In this document: positions 1 through 8,141 of the stretch, one piece after another
Numbering within the stretch: the first letter of the stretch is position 1
Layout: each line of letters starts with the position of its first letter
Assembly (NCBI GenBank): GCA_902826165.1
Contig: CADEDV010000019.1
Location: 11,634-46,511 of the forward strand
DNA: 34,878 nt
Origin: an uncultured Bacteroidota bacterium
GTDB taxonomy: Bacteria > Bacteroidota > Bacteroidia > Chitinophagales > Chitinophagaceae
Direction: 5' to 3'
The notes under the pieces: model-generated
The model's input: the letters and a program-made list of their open reading frames with translations, nothing else
What the model was told of the DNA's origin: nothing
Database searches by the model: none
Made by a program: the position numbers and the translations under genes

Positions 1-1643
1 TTTCCTGATTTATTGATCCTGTCTGCAGCATCATACAGGTAAGTCTGCATGATGTCTATATAAAGCTGGCAGGCGGCTTCTCCTTTTTGATCCACCATTT
101 TCATCACTCTTAGTAATACGCTTTCTGCATTATAGGTTTCAATAGCCATATCCGCCAGGTTCATCAATACTTCCTGTTCGTTCTCGATCTTCATCATCAG
201 TTTTTGTACGGCGGCACCGGCTGCCATCAGGATGGCTTTTTTCAGGTTCGCCACCAGCTTTCTTTCTTTAGCAAACGCTGTTTCATCTTCGGCACCAAAA
301 TCAGGAATGCTCATCAGTTCTTTCTGAACCGACATAGCAGGGCCCATCAGGTCCAGTCTTCCGCCCATCGCTCTTTTCAAGGTCATATCTAATGTCAGCA
401 GCCGATTGATCTCATTTGTTCCTTCGTAGATCCGGTTGATGCGGCTATCACGGTAAGCTCTTGAAATATTATACTCAGCGCTGAAACCATTTCCTCCATG
501 CACCTGCACGCCTTCATCCACCACATAATCCAGTACCTCACTACCGTACACTTTCAGGATCGCACATTCGATGGCATACTCCTCGGCAGCACCCAGCAAC
601 GCTTCATTAAAGGGCTTTCCTGCAGCCAGTAATTCATGTTCTTTATCATCTACCCATTTGGCAGTACGGTATAATGCTGATTCGCCAACAAATACCCTGA
701 TCGCCATTTCCGCCAGTTTATGCTTGATCGCACCAAAATTGGAGATGGGCTGTTTGAACTGTTCCCTTGTTTTGGCATATTCAACTGTGCCGCTCAATGA
801 ACGCCTGGCACCGCCGATAGCTGCTGCGCATAATTTCAAACGACCTATGTTGAGGATATTGAAAGCGATCTTATGCCCTTTACCTACTTCGCCCAATAAA
901 TTTTCTACAGGTACTTTGCAATCCTGGAAATATAACTGCACTGTAGAAGAGCCTTTGATGCCCATCTTATGTTCTTCGGGGCCCTGTGTAAATCCTTCTG
1001 TTCCTCTGTCAACAATAAAGCCGGTGAATTTATCTCCGTCTACTTTTGCAAAGACCGTATATACTTGTGCAAAACCGCCATTGGTGATCCAGCATTTCTG
1101 TCCGTTCAGTATATAATGTTTGCCATCGTCACTCAGCTTCGCAGTTGTTTTGGCACCCAATGCATCGCTGCCGCTGTTGGGTTCTGTCAATCCGTATGCA
1201 CCGGCCCATTCGCCGGTGATGAGCTTGGGTATATATTTTTGTTTTTGTTCCGGTGTGCCAAAGTATAAGATGGGTAATGTACCTATCCCAGTGTGTGCAG
1301 CAATGGCGACAGAGAAGGAATGACCGGCACCCAGGTATTCATTCACCAGCGTTGCCGTTATAAAATCTTTGCCCAGCCCTCCATACTCCTCGGGAAAGGA
1401 TACCGATAATAATCCCTGCTCACCGGCTTTAGTCAGCAATGATTTCATTAACCCCGGCTCCAGGTTATCAATCCTGTCAAGAATGGGATAAACTTCTGCA
1501 TCCAGGAACTGGTCGCACATATCCCGGATCATCAGTTGTTCCTCTACAAAGTTTTCGGGAGTAAAAGTTTCAAACGGCGATGATTCCTTCACCAGCCATT
1601 CCCCGCCTTTTAAAACGGTTTTTGTTTCTGCGGCAGCACTCAT
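1..1643 (-). CDS. Acyl-CoA dehydrogenase, long (about 600 aa) type, 3' end cut off
   Basis: FAD-dependent alpha,beta-dehydrogenation of acyl-CoA, the first step of fatty acid beta-oxidation. About 547 codons are present and the C-terminus lies beyond the left edge. The order is that of the family: N-terminal helical domain, the beta-domain flavin region with GAYGLTEPNSGSDA and WITNGG, then the C-terminal helical domain with VHGGNGF and IYEGTNEINR. The Glu of YEGT (near residue 407) is where MCAD/VLCAD carry the catalytic base. After it comes an extra C-terminal extension of at least 140 residues, as in the VLCAD-like 600-residue proteins common in Bacteroidota. The ATG at 1643 lies 22 bases after the MarR stop on the same strand, so the two probably form an operon. 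Chain-length specificity cannot be read from sequence. Confidence 0.93.
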   Translation of the reverse strand, partial: MSAAAETKTVLKGGEWLVKESSPFETFTPENFVEEQLMIRDMCDQFLDAEVYPILDRIDNLEPGLMKSLLTKAGEQGLLSVSFPEEYGGLGKDFITATLVNEYLGAGHSFSVAIAAHTGIGTLPILYFGTPEQKQKYIPKLITGEWAGAYGLTEPNSGSDALGAKTTAKLSDDGKHYILNGQKCWITNGGFAQVYTVFAKVDGDKFTGFIVDRGTEGFTQGPEEHKMGIKGSSTVQLYFQDCKVPVENLLGEVGKGHKIAFNILNIGRLKLCAAAIGGARRSLSGTVEYAKTREQFKQPISNFGAIKHKLAEMAIRVFVGESALYRTAKWVDDKEHELLAAGKPFNEALLGAAEEYAIECAILKVYGSEVLDYVVDEGVQVHGGNGFSAEYNISRAYRDSRINRIYEGTNEINRLLTLDMTLKRAMGGRLDLMGPAMSVQKELMSIPDFGAEDETAFAKERKLVANLKKAILMAAGAAVQKLMMKIENEQEVLMNLADMAIETYNAESVLLRVMKMVDQKGEAACQLYIDIMQTYLYDAADRINKSG

Positions 1644-1665
1644 GGTATAAAAGTTTTAAAGGTTT

Positions 1666-2106
1666 TTATTTCAGGTTATCATACACGATCTGCAATACTT
1701 CTTTACACACATCAATTTTATCAGCCGGCACGGTTTCCAACGCTTCATTCAATGTTTCTTCGGCCAGGGCCATGGATTCTTCCTGCAGTTTCTGTGATTG
1801 TTTGGTGAGGTAGATCAGGTTGATCCGCCTGTCTGTTTCTGAGGGGACTCTTTTCACCAGGTTTTGTTTTTCCAAATTATCTACCAGGCGTGTAATGCTG
1901 GGTTTATCCCGAAACGTGGCATTGCATAATTCCTGCTGGCTGATCCCTTCCTGTTTCCATAAATGGTACAACACACTCCATTGTTCAATGGTCAGATTCA
2001 GGCTGGCCGAATTAAATTTCTTTTGCAAGCGGCGGGCAATAGCAGTGGAGGCTTTACCGGTGATAAAGCTGTAGAGCTCTCCTTTCTTAAATTGGTTGTT
2101 TGGCAT
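1666..2106 (-). CDS. MarR-family transcriptional regulator
   Basis: Winged-helix DNA-binding regulator of 146 aa. The family pattern is clear: an N-terminal dimer helix, EQWSVLYHLWKQEGISQQEL, then a recognition helix and wing (DKPSITRLVDNLEKQNLVKRVPSETDRR), and a C-terminal dimerisation helix. A TTG at 2130 would add eight residues. I prefer the ATG at 2106 because a TAnnTTTG promoter element (2128-2135) and an inverted repeat (2109-2124) lie directly before it. It precedes the acyl-CoA dehydrogenase by 22 bases, so it plausibly controls that gene and itself in response to a fatty or aromatic acyl ligand. The ligand is inference. Confidence 0.92.
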   Translation of the reverse strand: MPNNQFKKGELYSFITGKASTAIARRLQKKFNSASLNLTIEQWSVLYHLWKQEGISQQELCNATFRDKPSITRLVDNLEKQNLVKRVPSETDRRINLIYLTKQSQKLQEESMALAEETLNEALETVPADKIDVCKEVLQIVYDNLK

Positions 2107-2108
2107 AT

Positions 2109-2148
2109 AGTTGTTTGTGCAACTATTCAAATATAGGGAAATTTCCCT
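2109..2148. promoter_or_regulatory. Candidate MarR operators: inverted repeat and perfect palindrome
   Basis: Two symmetric sites flank the -7 element. Positions 2109-2124 read AGTTG-N6-CAACT, an inverted repeat over the predicted transcription start. Positions 2135-2148 read AGGGAAATTTCCCT, a perfect 14-base palindrome in the promoter spacer. MarR proteins typically bind such symmetric sites over their own promoters. Which of the two is bound here is not known. Confidence 0.45.
2128..2135 (-). promoter_or_regulatory. Bacteroidota -7 promoter element for the MarR operon
   Basis: TATATTTG on the minus strand matches the TAnnTTTG consensus. Transcription would start around 2118, giving a leader of about 12 bases before the ATG at 2106. 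I see no convincing TTTG at -33, which would suit a regulated promoter. Confidence 0.5.
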
Positions 2149-2310
2149 GATCCCGAAATTCCATTACCAAATTTATTTGCCTTGTTTTCCTGTTTTAGAT
2201 CATTGAGATGAAGAGCATATTATCCTATCTTCAGCTTCCACTCCTATTTAATCCCTGCCAGTCCTCATGGCGTCTGCCCACCCCTTGAAGCTGCTAAAAA
2301 ACACCACGAC

Positions 2311-3555
2311 ATGAAAAAAAATTTGTTATCCCTGCTTATGCTGGTAAATAGCCTGTGGCTTTTACAACCTTTGTTAGCTCAAAAGAAAGTAGTGGTAATG
2401 GGCTCATCTACGGCTGCCGGCCAGGGCGCCAGCTCTCCCGCCACCTCCTGGGTGGGTCGCCTGCAAACCCATTTCCGGCAAAATAGTGGTGATGGTCTTG
2501 ATACAACCGTAACCAGTATAGCCTTTAGCGGGCAAACCACCTATCACCAGATGCCTACCGGCTTCGTCAGTCCCATTCCAGGAAGGCCTGCGCCGGATCC
2601 CAATTCTAATGTGACCAGGGCATTGAGCTTTTCACCCGATGTTATCATCATCAACCTTCCCACCAATGATATTGCCAATGGCTATACCAAAAAAGAGTGC
2701 ATGGATAATTTCCGGTTGCTGTACCAGGCTATCACTGCAGCGAATGTTCGCTGTTATATCACCACCAGCCAGCCGAGAAGCCTTTCCACAGCTTTGAAAG
2801 ACTCATTGAAAACATTAGCAGATTCAGTAAAAAATAATTTTGCCCTTCACTCCATTGATTTCTGGACAGACTTAGTTACGACTGATGGACTCAACAATAT
2901 CAAACCAGAAGTTAGTGTTGGAGACGGTATTCATATTAATGACCTGGGACATAATTTTGTTTTCATCCGGACAAGAGACAGGAATATTTTTGCCAGCAAT
3001 ATTCCTCTTCCACTAAGACTCTTAGATTTCAAAGCGCAGCTAAGTACTGATAAAGTGGTTTTGACATGGCTTTCCGAACTGGAAGAACCCGGAACCACGT
3101 ATGAATTACAGAGAAAAACAGGAAAGGGTATCGGCTTTCAACCTATTTATACAAGGGATGCTATCGGAACCGGCCAGGCAACGAATTATAACTGGACAGA
3201 TCAAAATCCCCAGCCAGGTCAAAACCAGTACCGGTTGAAAATCATTGAGCCGAATAAGGAATCTTATTCTTCCATAGTAAGTGTTTTGTATAAACCGAAG
3301 CGTTTTGATATCCACAAACTTTATATTGATAACTCGTTATTGAACCTGGTGGTGCAGATCAACAGCCAAAAAGAACAGCAGGTACTGGTAGAAGTGATCA
3401 ACACTGCCGGAGTTGTACTGTTGCAACGGAAACAGGTGCTAAATAATTCCTTTAACCAGTTTAGTTTACCAGTATCCCACCTTACTGCCGGGCACTATTT
3501 CTTCCGGGTAAGAGATGCTGAAAACAACTATTCTGTGCAGGCCTTCTTTAAGTAA
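2311..3555 (+). CDS. Secreted SGNH/GDSL-type hydrolase with type IX secretion-like tail
   Basis: Predicted esterase or carbohydrate deacetylase exported from the cell, 414 aa. Residues 1-23 are a signal peptide ending LLAQ. Block I is GSSTAAG with Ser33 as likely nucleophile. Block III is LPTND with Asn119. Block V is DGIHINDLGH with Asp205 and His208 completing the catalytic residues. From about residue 232 the chain changes to a beta-rich module (LPLRLLDFKA...VVLTW...YRLKII) and ends with an LTAGHYFFRV-type segment typical of type IX sorting domains. This suggests secretion or display on the outer membrane. The ATG at 2311 leads straight into the signal peptide. The natural substrate cannot be told. 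Confidence 0.85.
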   Translation: MKKNLLSLLMLVNSLWLLQPLLAQKKVVVMGSSTAAGQGASSPATSWVGRLQTHFRQNSGDGLDTTVTSIAFSGQTTYHQMPTGFVSPIPGRPAPDPNSNVTRALSFSPDVIIINLPTNDIANGYTKKECMDNFRLLYQAITAANVRCYITTSQPRSLSTALKDSLKTLADSVKNNFALHSIDFWTDLVTTDGLNNIKPEVSVGDGIHINDLGHNFVFIRTRDRNIFASNIPLPLRLLDFKAQLSTDKVVLTWLSELEEPGTTYELQRKTGKGIGFQPIYTRDAIGTGQATNYNWTDQNPQPGQNQYRLKIIEPNKESYSSIVSVLYKPKRFDIHKLYIDNSLLNLVVQINSQKEQQVLVEVINTAGVVLLQRKQVLNNSFNQFSLPVSHLTAGHYFFRVRDAENNYSVQAFFK

Positions 3556-3578
3556 GATTTCCCGCATACCAACTAACT

Positions 3579-3610
3579 GCCGGTATGATTGGTTTCATAC
3601 CGGCTTTTTT
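3579..3610 (+). terminator. Rho-independent terminator after the SGNH hydrolase
   Basis: A perfect 10-bp stem (GCCGGTATGA paired with TCATACCGGC) around a TTGGTT loop is followed by six T. It lies 24 bases after the stop codon. It also argues that the next gene starts downstream of it, not at an upstream in-frame codon. Confidence 0.9.
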
Positions 3611-3625
3611 ATCTATTTTCCAGCA

Positions 3626-4447
3626 GTGCAATCATTTTATTTACCATACAAATCTTCGCAGTTTCATTTTTTAACGGCCGGCACGGGTAATACAGTCATT
3701 CTTTGTTTTCATGGTTATGGTGAAACGGCGGATTACTTTGCATTTCTTGCTAAACTCCTCCCACCGGAGCAATACAGCCTGATCGCTGTTGATCTGCCTT
3801 TTCATGGAAAAACAGTATGGAAAGAAGGTTTTACATTTTCACCTTCCGATCTGCAAATAATCACCCAATTAATACTGGAACAATCTGCCGTCACCCCGGG
3901 TCAGAAAATAATAGTAACAGGCTTTAGTCTCGGTGGCCGGATGGCTTTGCAGTTGTATCAAACCATGCCCGCCAGTATACACAAATTAGTATTAATGGCG
4001 CCGGATGGGTTAAAAGTGAATTCCTGGTACTGGCTGGCCACGCAAACCAAAGTCGGTAATAAATTCTTTGCTTTCACCATGAAGAAACCGGGCTGGTTCT
4101 TTGGCCTGCTCAGGCTGATGAATAAACTGAAATTAGTGAACAGCAGTATTTTCAAATTTGTGAATTTCTATATCGGTGATCCTGAAGTGAGGCGTTTATT
4201 GTACAGCCGCTGGACCACATTACGAAAAATAAAACCTTCTCTTCCGGTGATCAAACATTACATCAGGGAGTACAAAACGTCCGTACGCCTTGTTTATGGC
4301 AAACATGACCGGATCATTTTATCGTCTGTGGGTGAAAAATTCAAGGCGGGTATTGAAGAGCAGTGCACCCTTACTGTGATCAACTCGGGCCACCAGGTAC
4401 TGCATGAAAAACACAGCGAAGAGATCATACAAGCTTTGCTGTACTAA
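3626..4447 (+). CDS. Alpha/beta-fold hydrolase
   Basis: Cytoplasmic serine hydrolase of 273 aa with a complete catalytic triad. The nucleophile elbow is GFSLGG with Ser101, the acid is Asp228 in YGKHD, and the base is His256 in SGH. HGYGETADYF supplies the oxyanion-hole region. The open frame reaches back to 3515, inside the previous gene, but that would put the terminator hairpin inside the coding sequence. I therefore take the GTG at 3626. No ATG is available before the conserved core. A substrate cannot be assigned: this fold covers esterases, lipases and C-C hydrolases. The gene for a glycosyltransferase follows after 28 bases. Confidence 0.83.
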   Translation: MQSFYLPYKSSQFHFLTAGTGNTVILCFHGYGETADYFAFLAKLLPPEQYSLIAVDLPFHGKTVWKEGFTFSPSDLQIITQLILEQSAVTPGQKIIVTGFSLGGRMALQLYQTMPASIHKLVLMAPDGLKVNSWYWLATQTKVGNKFFAFTMKKPGWFFGLLRLMNKLKLVNSSIFKFVNFYIGDPEVRRLLYSRWTTLRKIKPSLPVIKHYIREYKTSVRLVYGKHDRIILSSVGEKFKAGIEEQCTLTVINSGHQVLHEKHSEEIIQALLY

Positions 4448-4466
4448 GCAGCAATGATTAGTTTTG
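4435..4466 (+). promoter_or_regulatory. Bacteroidota promoter for the glycosyltransferase 2 gene
   Basis: TTTG at 4435-4438, a 20-base spacer and TAGTTTTG at 4459-4466 fit the TTTG-N19-21-TAnnTTTG consensus. The -33 box lies inside the end of the hydrolase gene. Transcription would start about 4471-4473, only a few bases before the ATG at 4476. Confidence 0.6.
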
Positions 4467-4475
4467 CCGGGCTGC

Positions 4476-5591
4476 ATGATTTTTACTTATATCATCATAG
4501 GAATCGCTTTGTGTTATGGCCTTCTTGTCATTTACTACTGGCATAGCTGGCGTTCTGTTCCTTATTATACTCCTGCAGCCGTACAACCACAAACAACAAT
4601 ATCCGTTATCATCCCAGCCAGGGACGAAGAAGAAAATATAGCAGCATTACTACAGGCTTTGGAAAAACAAAGCTATCCCTCCTCACAGTTCGAAGTGATC
4701 GTTATAGATGATCATTCCACCGATAACACGGTGGCCATAGTAAAACAATACCCGGCCGTAAAGCTGCTGCAACTTACCGCCGACAATATCAATTCCTATA
4801 AAAAGAAAGCCATTGAAACCGGGATTGCTGCTGCCAGTGGTGAGTTCATCGTTACCACCGATGCAGATTGCATACCCCCCAAAAAATGGCTGGAGACCAT
4901 TGCTGCATTTAAAGAAGAAACTAATGCAGTCTTTATTGCCGCACCGGTAGCGATCAATTGTAATTCGTCAGTACTACAGGTTTTCCAGGCCATGGATTTT
5001 ATGGTGCTGCAGGGAATAACAGGTGCTGTGGTTCATAACAACCAGCTTTCGATGTGTAATGGTGCCAACCTGGCTTACGGGAAAAAAGCCTTTGAAGCAG
5101 TAAATGGATTTGCAGGTATTGATACTATTGCCTCGGGGGATGATATGCTGCTGATGCATAAAATCACGACACAATTTCCCGGTCGTGTGCATTACCTGAA
5201 ATCAAAAGAAGTGATTGTATCCACTGCTCCCATGAAAACATGGCCGGCTTTTTTTAACCAGCGTATCCGTTGGGCCAGCAAAGCTGCTAAGTATAATGAT
5301 AAACGGATCTTTCCTGTGTTACTGCTGGTCTATCTTTTCAACCTCTCCTTCCTTGTTTTAGCAATCGCCGGTTTCTGGAACAGCTACTACTGGCTATGGC
5401 TGCTTATCTTATGGGTTTATAAAACTGTCGCTGAACTCCCCTTGTTCGGTTCCGTTGCCGGTTTCTTTGAGAAACGATGGACCCTGCAATTCTTTTTCTT
5501 CTTTCAGCCACTTCATATTCTTTATACTGTTATTTCCGGGTTTTTCGGGCAAATGGGCAGCTACGAATGGAAGGGCAGGAAAGTCAGCTAA
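4476..5591 (+). CDS. Membrane-associated family 2 glycosyltransferase
   Basis: Transfers a sugar from a nucleotide-sugar donor to an unknown acceptor at the inner membrane; 371 aa. One N-terminal membrane helix (about 3-22) is followed by a GT-A domain: TISVIIPARDEEENI, VIVIDDHSTDN with Asp78-Asp79, TTDADC with the metal-binding DAD at 129-131, and QRIRW near 262-266, the (Q/R)xxRW signature of membrane glycosyltransferases. Two to three membrane helices follow (about 280-355). I chose the ATG at 4476 over a TTG at 4464 because the TTG overlaps the promoter -7 box. A glycolipid or polysaccharide role fits the O-antigen-type genes nearby but is inference. Confidence 0.88.
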   Translation: MIFTYIIIGIALCYGLLVIYYWHSWRSVPYYTPAAVQPQTTISVIIPARDEEENIAALLQALEKQSYPSSQFEVIVIDDHSTDNTVAIVKQYPAVKLLQLTADNINSYKKKAIETGIAAASGEFIVTTDADCIPPKKWLETIAAFKEETNAVFIAAPVAINCNSSVLQVFQAMDFMVLQGITGAVVHNNQLSMCNGANLAYGKKAFEAVNGFAGIDTIASGDDMLLMHKITTQFPGRVHYLKSKEVIVSTAPMKTWPAFFNQRIRWASKAAKYNDKRIFPVLLLVYLFNLSFLVLAIAGFWNSYYWLWLLILWVYKTVAELPLFGSVAGFFEKRWTLQFFFFFQPLHILYTVISGFFGQMGSYEWKGRKVS

Positions 5592-5633
5592 GGACCAGAA
5601 GAAGTTTACCGTTTTAATTTATCTTCAATTTTA

Positions 5634-6722
5634 ATGAGCACAGGATCACTATCCTTTCAACAGGCTGCCTGGAAGCGGTTAAAGAAAAACAGAGGCGCTG
5701 TCTTTGGGCTGATTGTGATCATTATGGCCGTATTCATCGCCTTATTTGCTTACTTCATTTCTCCTGACCCATCTCCCAATGCTAACCGTATTATCGTGGA
5801 AATTGATGGCGAGAAGCCCGGCTTTACCCAAGATTTTCTCAAGATCAGGAAAGAGAAAGATGTTACAACTCCTTCCTTTTTTAAACAGCTGCTGAACGGT
5901 AAAGAAGATGTGTATTATTATGCCCCGATAACAGCACACGAACAAAAAGGCGACAGCATTATCGTTCAGAAATTTATTGATGAAGGAGTGAGTGAAAGAC
6001 AATCTTTTCATCTTTCGGAATTAGATAAAGACCCGGTAGCCACCAAAAAATTCCTGCTGGGTACGGATAATTTTGGCAGGGATATTTTAAGCCGCCTCGT
6101 AGTTGGTACCCGGGTAAGTCTCAGTGTTGGGTTGATCACTGTTATCATCTCATTGAGTATTGGTTTGCTGCTTGGTTCATTGGCTGGTTATTTCCGTGGC
6201 AGAACAGACGATATCATTATGTGGTTCATCAATGTGATCTGGAGTATCCCCACACTACTCCTGGTGTTTGCGATCACACTGGCATTGGGCAAAGGCTTTT
6301 GGCAGGTTTTTATTGCGGTTGGGTTAACGATGTGGGTGAGTGTGGCAAGATTGGTAAGAGGGCAGGTATTAGCTGTTCGTGAATTAGAATACGTGGAAGC
6401 CACCAGGGCATTGGGGTTTTCGAATGCCCGGACCATCGTTCGTCATATCTGGCCCAATATCATGGGGCCGGTAATGGTGATCGCTGCTTCCAATTTTGCA
6501 TCTGCCATTGTAATTGAAGCCGGTTTAAGTTTCCTCGGCGTGGGTGTGCAACCTCCGCAACCCAGCTGGGGGCTAATGATCAAAGAGAATTATAATTTTA
6601 TCATTACGCAAAATCCCATGCTGGCTTTAGCACCTGGCTTTGCGATCATGCTATTAGTACTCGCCTTCAATTTACTCGGGAATGGTTTAAGAGATGCGCT
6701 GAACGTCCGGGGGCGCCTGTGA
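5634..6722 (+). CDS. ABC transporter permease, DppC/OppC family
   Basis: Inner-membrane subunit of a peptide- or nickel-type ABC importer, 362 aa. It has the N-terminal helix of OppC proteins, the LGTDNFGRDILSRLVVGTRVSL entry motif, about five further helices and the EAA cytoplasmic loop YVEATRALGFSNARTIVRHIWPNI that contacts the ATPase. It ends with the family's GNGLRDALNVRGRL. Between helix 1 and LGTD there is an extra periplasmic stretch of about 85 residues, longer than in typical DppC. No DppB, ATPase or binding protein gene is nearby, so its partners are elsewhere. Its 3' end overlaps the convergent ligase gene by 36 bases. Confidence 0.93.
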   Translation: MSTGSLSFQQAAWKRLKKNRGAVFGLIVIIMAVFIALFAYFISPDPSPNANRIIVEIDGEKPGFTQDFLKIRKEKDVTTPSFFKQLLNGKEDVYYYAPITAHEQKGDSIIVQKFIDEGVSERQSFHLSELDKDPVATKKFLLGTDNFGRDILSRLVVGTRVSLSVGLITVIISLSIGLLLGSLAGYFRGRTDDIIMWFINVIWSIPTLLLVFAITLALGKGFWQVFIAVGLTMWVSVARLVRGQVLAVRELEYVEATRALGFSNARTIVRHIWPNIMGPVMVIAASNFASAIVIEAGLSFLGVGVQPPQPSWGLMIKENYNFIITQNPMLALAPGFAIMLLVLAFNLLGNGLRDALNVRGRL

Positions 6723-8141
6723 TGATCTTCTTGTATTGATATCTGTCATCACCAATATTGATAAGCAAAGGAAAAACAAGCTACCGATCTTATCTGTTTC
6801 TATCAGGTCACTCAGCATATTCACAGTCACGATCATAATGATGATGACACCGGTCATCATAGCAACTGTTTTATAAAAAATATCTTCCACCCGGTGATAC
6901 AGGTGCTGTGCATAATACAACATCGCTCCCAATAACAACAGGAACAAAACAAGCCCCGGAATACCCTGTTCCACTGCCAGCAATAAAAAATAATTGTGTA
7001 CGGTAGAGTGCTCTTTATTATTACTCACCCATGTTTTATAGGCCGGTATGGTGAACGGCCGGTAATTATCATAAAATGTATTCGGCCCGTAACCGGTCAA
7101 CCATTCGTATTTTATCATTCGTATCGCCGCCACCCAGCGATAAAATCGTTCCGCAGAAGAAACATCCTTCAGCTTATAAGTTGCAACAAGGTGTTCCCTG
7201 AAATCTTCATGAAAGACAGTGGTGTCATGGTCATGTGCAAATTCAAGATACCGGTCACTGCTCTTGATCCAGAATATAGCAAACACAATAATCATGATGC
7301 CTGCAATATAGAGTGTCAGCAATGAACGTTTTTTGATCAGCCAATAGGCAAAGCCTCCCATCAGCAGTGCCAGCCAGGCACCCCTTGCGTAAGATAAAAA
7401 AAGTGCGACGAGTAATAGAATGATCGATGTCTTTGTAATGGCTTTTATACTCTTGCCGGTACTCAATTGATGAATGGCCACAAAGACAGGCAATGCACAA
7501 ACCAGCATGGCCGAAAAATTCACATGATTGCGAAAGAAAGGCGCCACCGCATCACTGACTGCAGCAAAACTAAAATCATATTCCAGGTGGTTGACCATGG
7601 CTATGACTGCCACGGCCAGCATGGAAGCAGCAAAAATGACAGCAGCAGTTTTGATAAATTTTTTCTCCCTGAATACAATTAACGGGGCTAGTACAAATGC
7701 CCCCATATACCAGCCTTTTGCCAGGAAAAATTTTACAGACAACGTGAGATCAGATGAAAAAAAAGTAGCGATGAGTATCCACCAGAGATGGACAACGAGT
7801 AAAATCAGCAGCGGGTGTTGAATCGTTTTTAATTTCAGGGAAGACGGATCATATGCCCAATACCCGGCAAACAATAAAGAAACAAAGAGCATTAACCCTT
7901 CATCAGGAATATCGGAGCCAAAGGATGGGGTAAAATTATATTCAAACGAAAAAGGAACGGAAAGCAGGAGAAGGAAGAAAACAAGATGACTATTCGTCCA
8001 GCCATTATATAATAACACAGCAACAAAAGGTAGTACTGCCAGGAAATACCATTCCGTCAACACCGCCGCAACAAGAAAAGCGATGAATAGTCCTCCCAGC
8101 AGGGCAAAATTGATAGTCGTATTATTGATGCGGCCGTTCAC
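6687..8141 (-). CDS. O-antigen ligase / Wzy-type polymerase family membrane protein
   Basis: Polytopic inner-membrane glycan ligase or polymerase, 484 aa with about 11-12 predicted helices. The diagnostic part is the long periplasmic loop followed by HNYFLLLAVEQGIPGLVLF, the Wzy_C signature (His followed by an ExGxxGL segment), with GYGPNTFYDNYR before it. The start is a GTG at 8141 overlapping the stop of the chain-length gene as GTGA, so the two are translationally coupled. With the Wzx-like and Wzz-like genes upstream it completes a surface-polysaccharide assembly set. Ligase and polymerase cannot be separated by sequence. The C-terminus overlaps the convergent ABC permease gene by 36 bases. 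Confidence 0.87.
   Translation of the reverse strand: MNGRINNTTINFALLGGLFIAFLVAAVLTEWYFLAVLPFVAVLLYNGWTNSHLVFFLLLLSVPFSFEYNFTPSFGSDIPDEGLMLFVSLLFAGYWAYDPSSLKLKTIQHPLLILLVVHLWWILIATFFSSDLTLSVKFFLAKGWYMGAFVLAPLIVFREKKFIKTAAVIFAASMLAVAVIAMVNHLEYDFSFAAVSDAVAPFFRNHVNFSAMLVCALPVFVAIHQLSTGKSIKAITKTSIILLLVALFLSYARGAWLALLMGGFAYWLIKKRSLLTLYIAGIMIIVFAIFWIKSSDRYLEFAHDHDTTVFHEDFREHLVATYKLKDVSSAERFYRWVAAIRMIKYEWLTGYGPNTFYDNYRPFTIPAYKTWVSNNKEHSTVHNYFLLLAVEQGIPGLVLFLLLLGAMLYYAQHLYHRVEDIFYKTVAMMTGVIIIMIVTVNMLSDLIETDKIGSLFFLCLSILVMTDINTRRSSQAPPDVQRIS

Noticed and set aside
571-1323. Plus-strand open frames at the left edge
   Set aside because: They are antisense to the acyl-CoA dehydrogenase, whose motifs are clear.
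3515-3625. Longer N-terminus for the alpha/beta hydrolase
   Set aside because: It would overlap the SGNH gene and read through a perfect terminator hairpin; the extra residues look unlike the fold.
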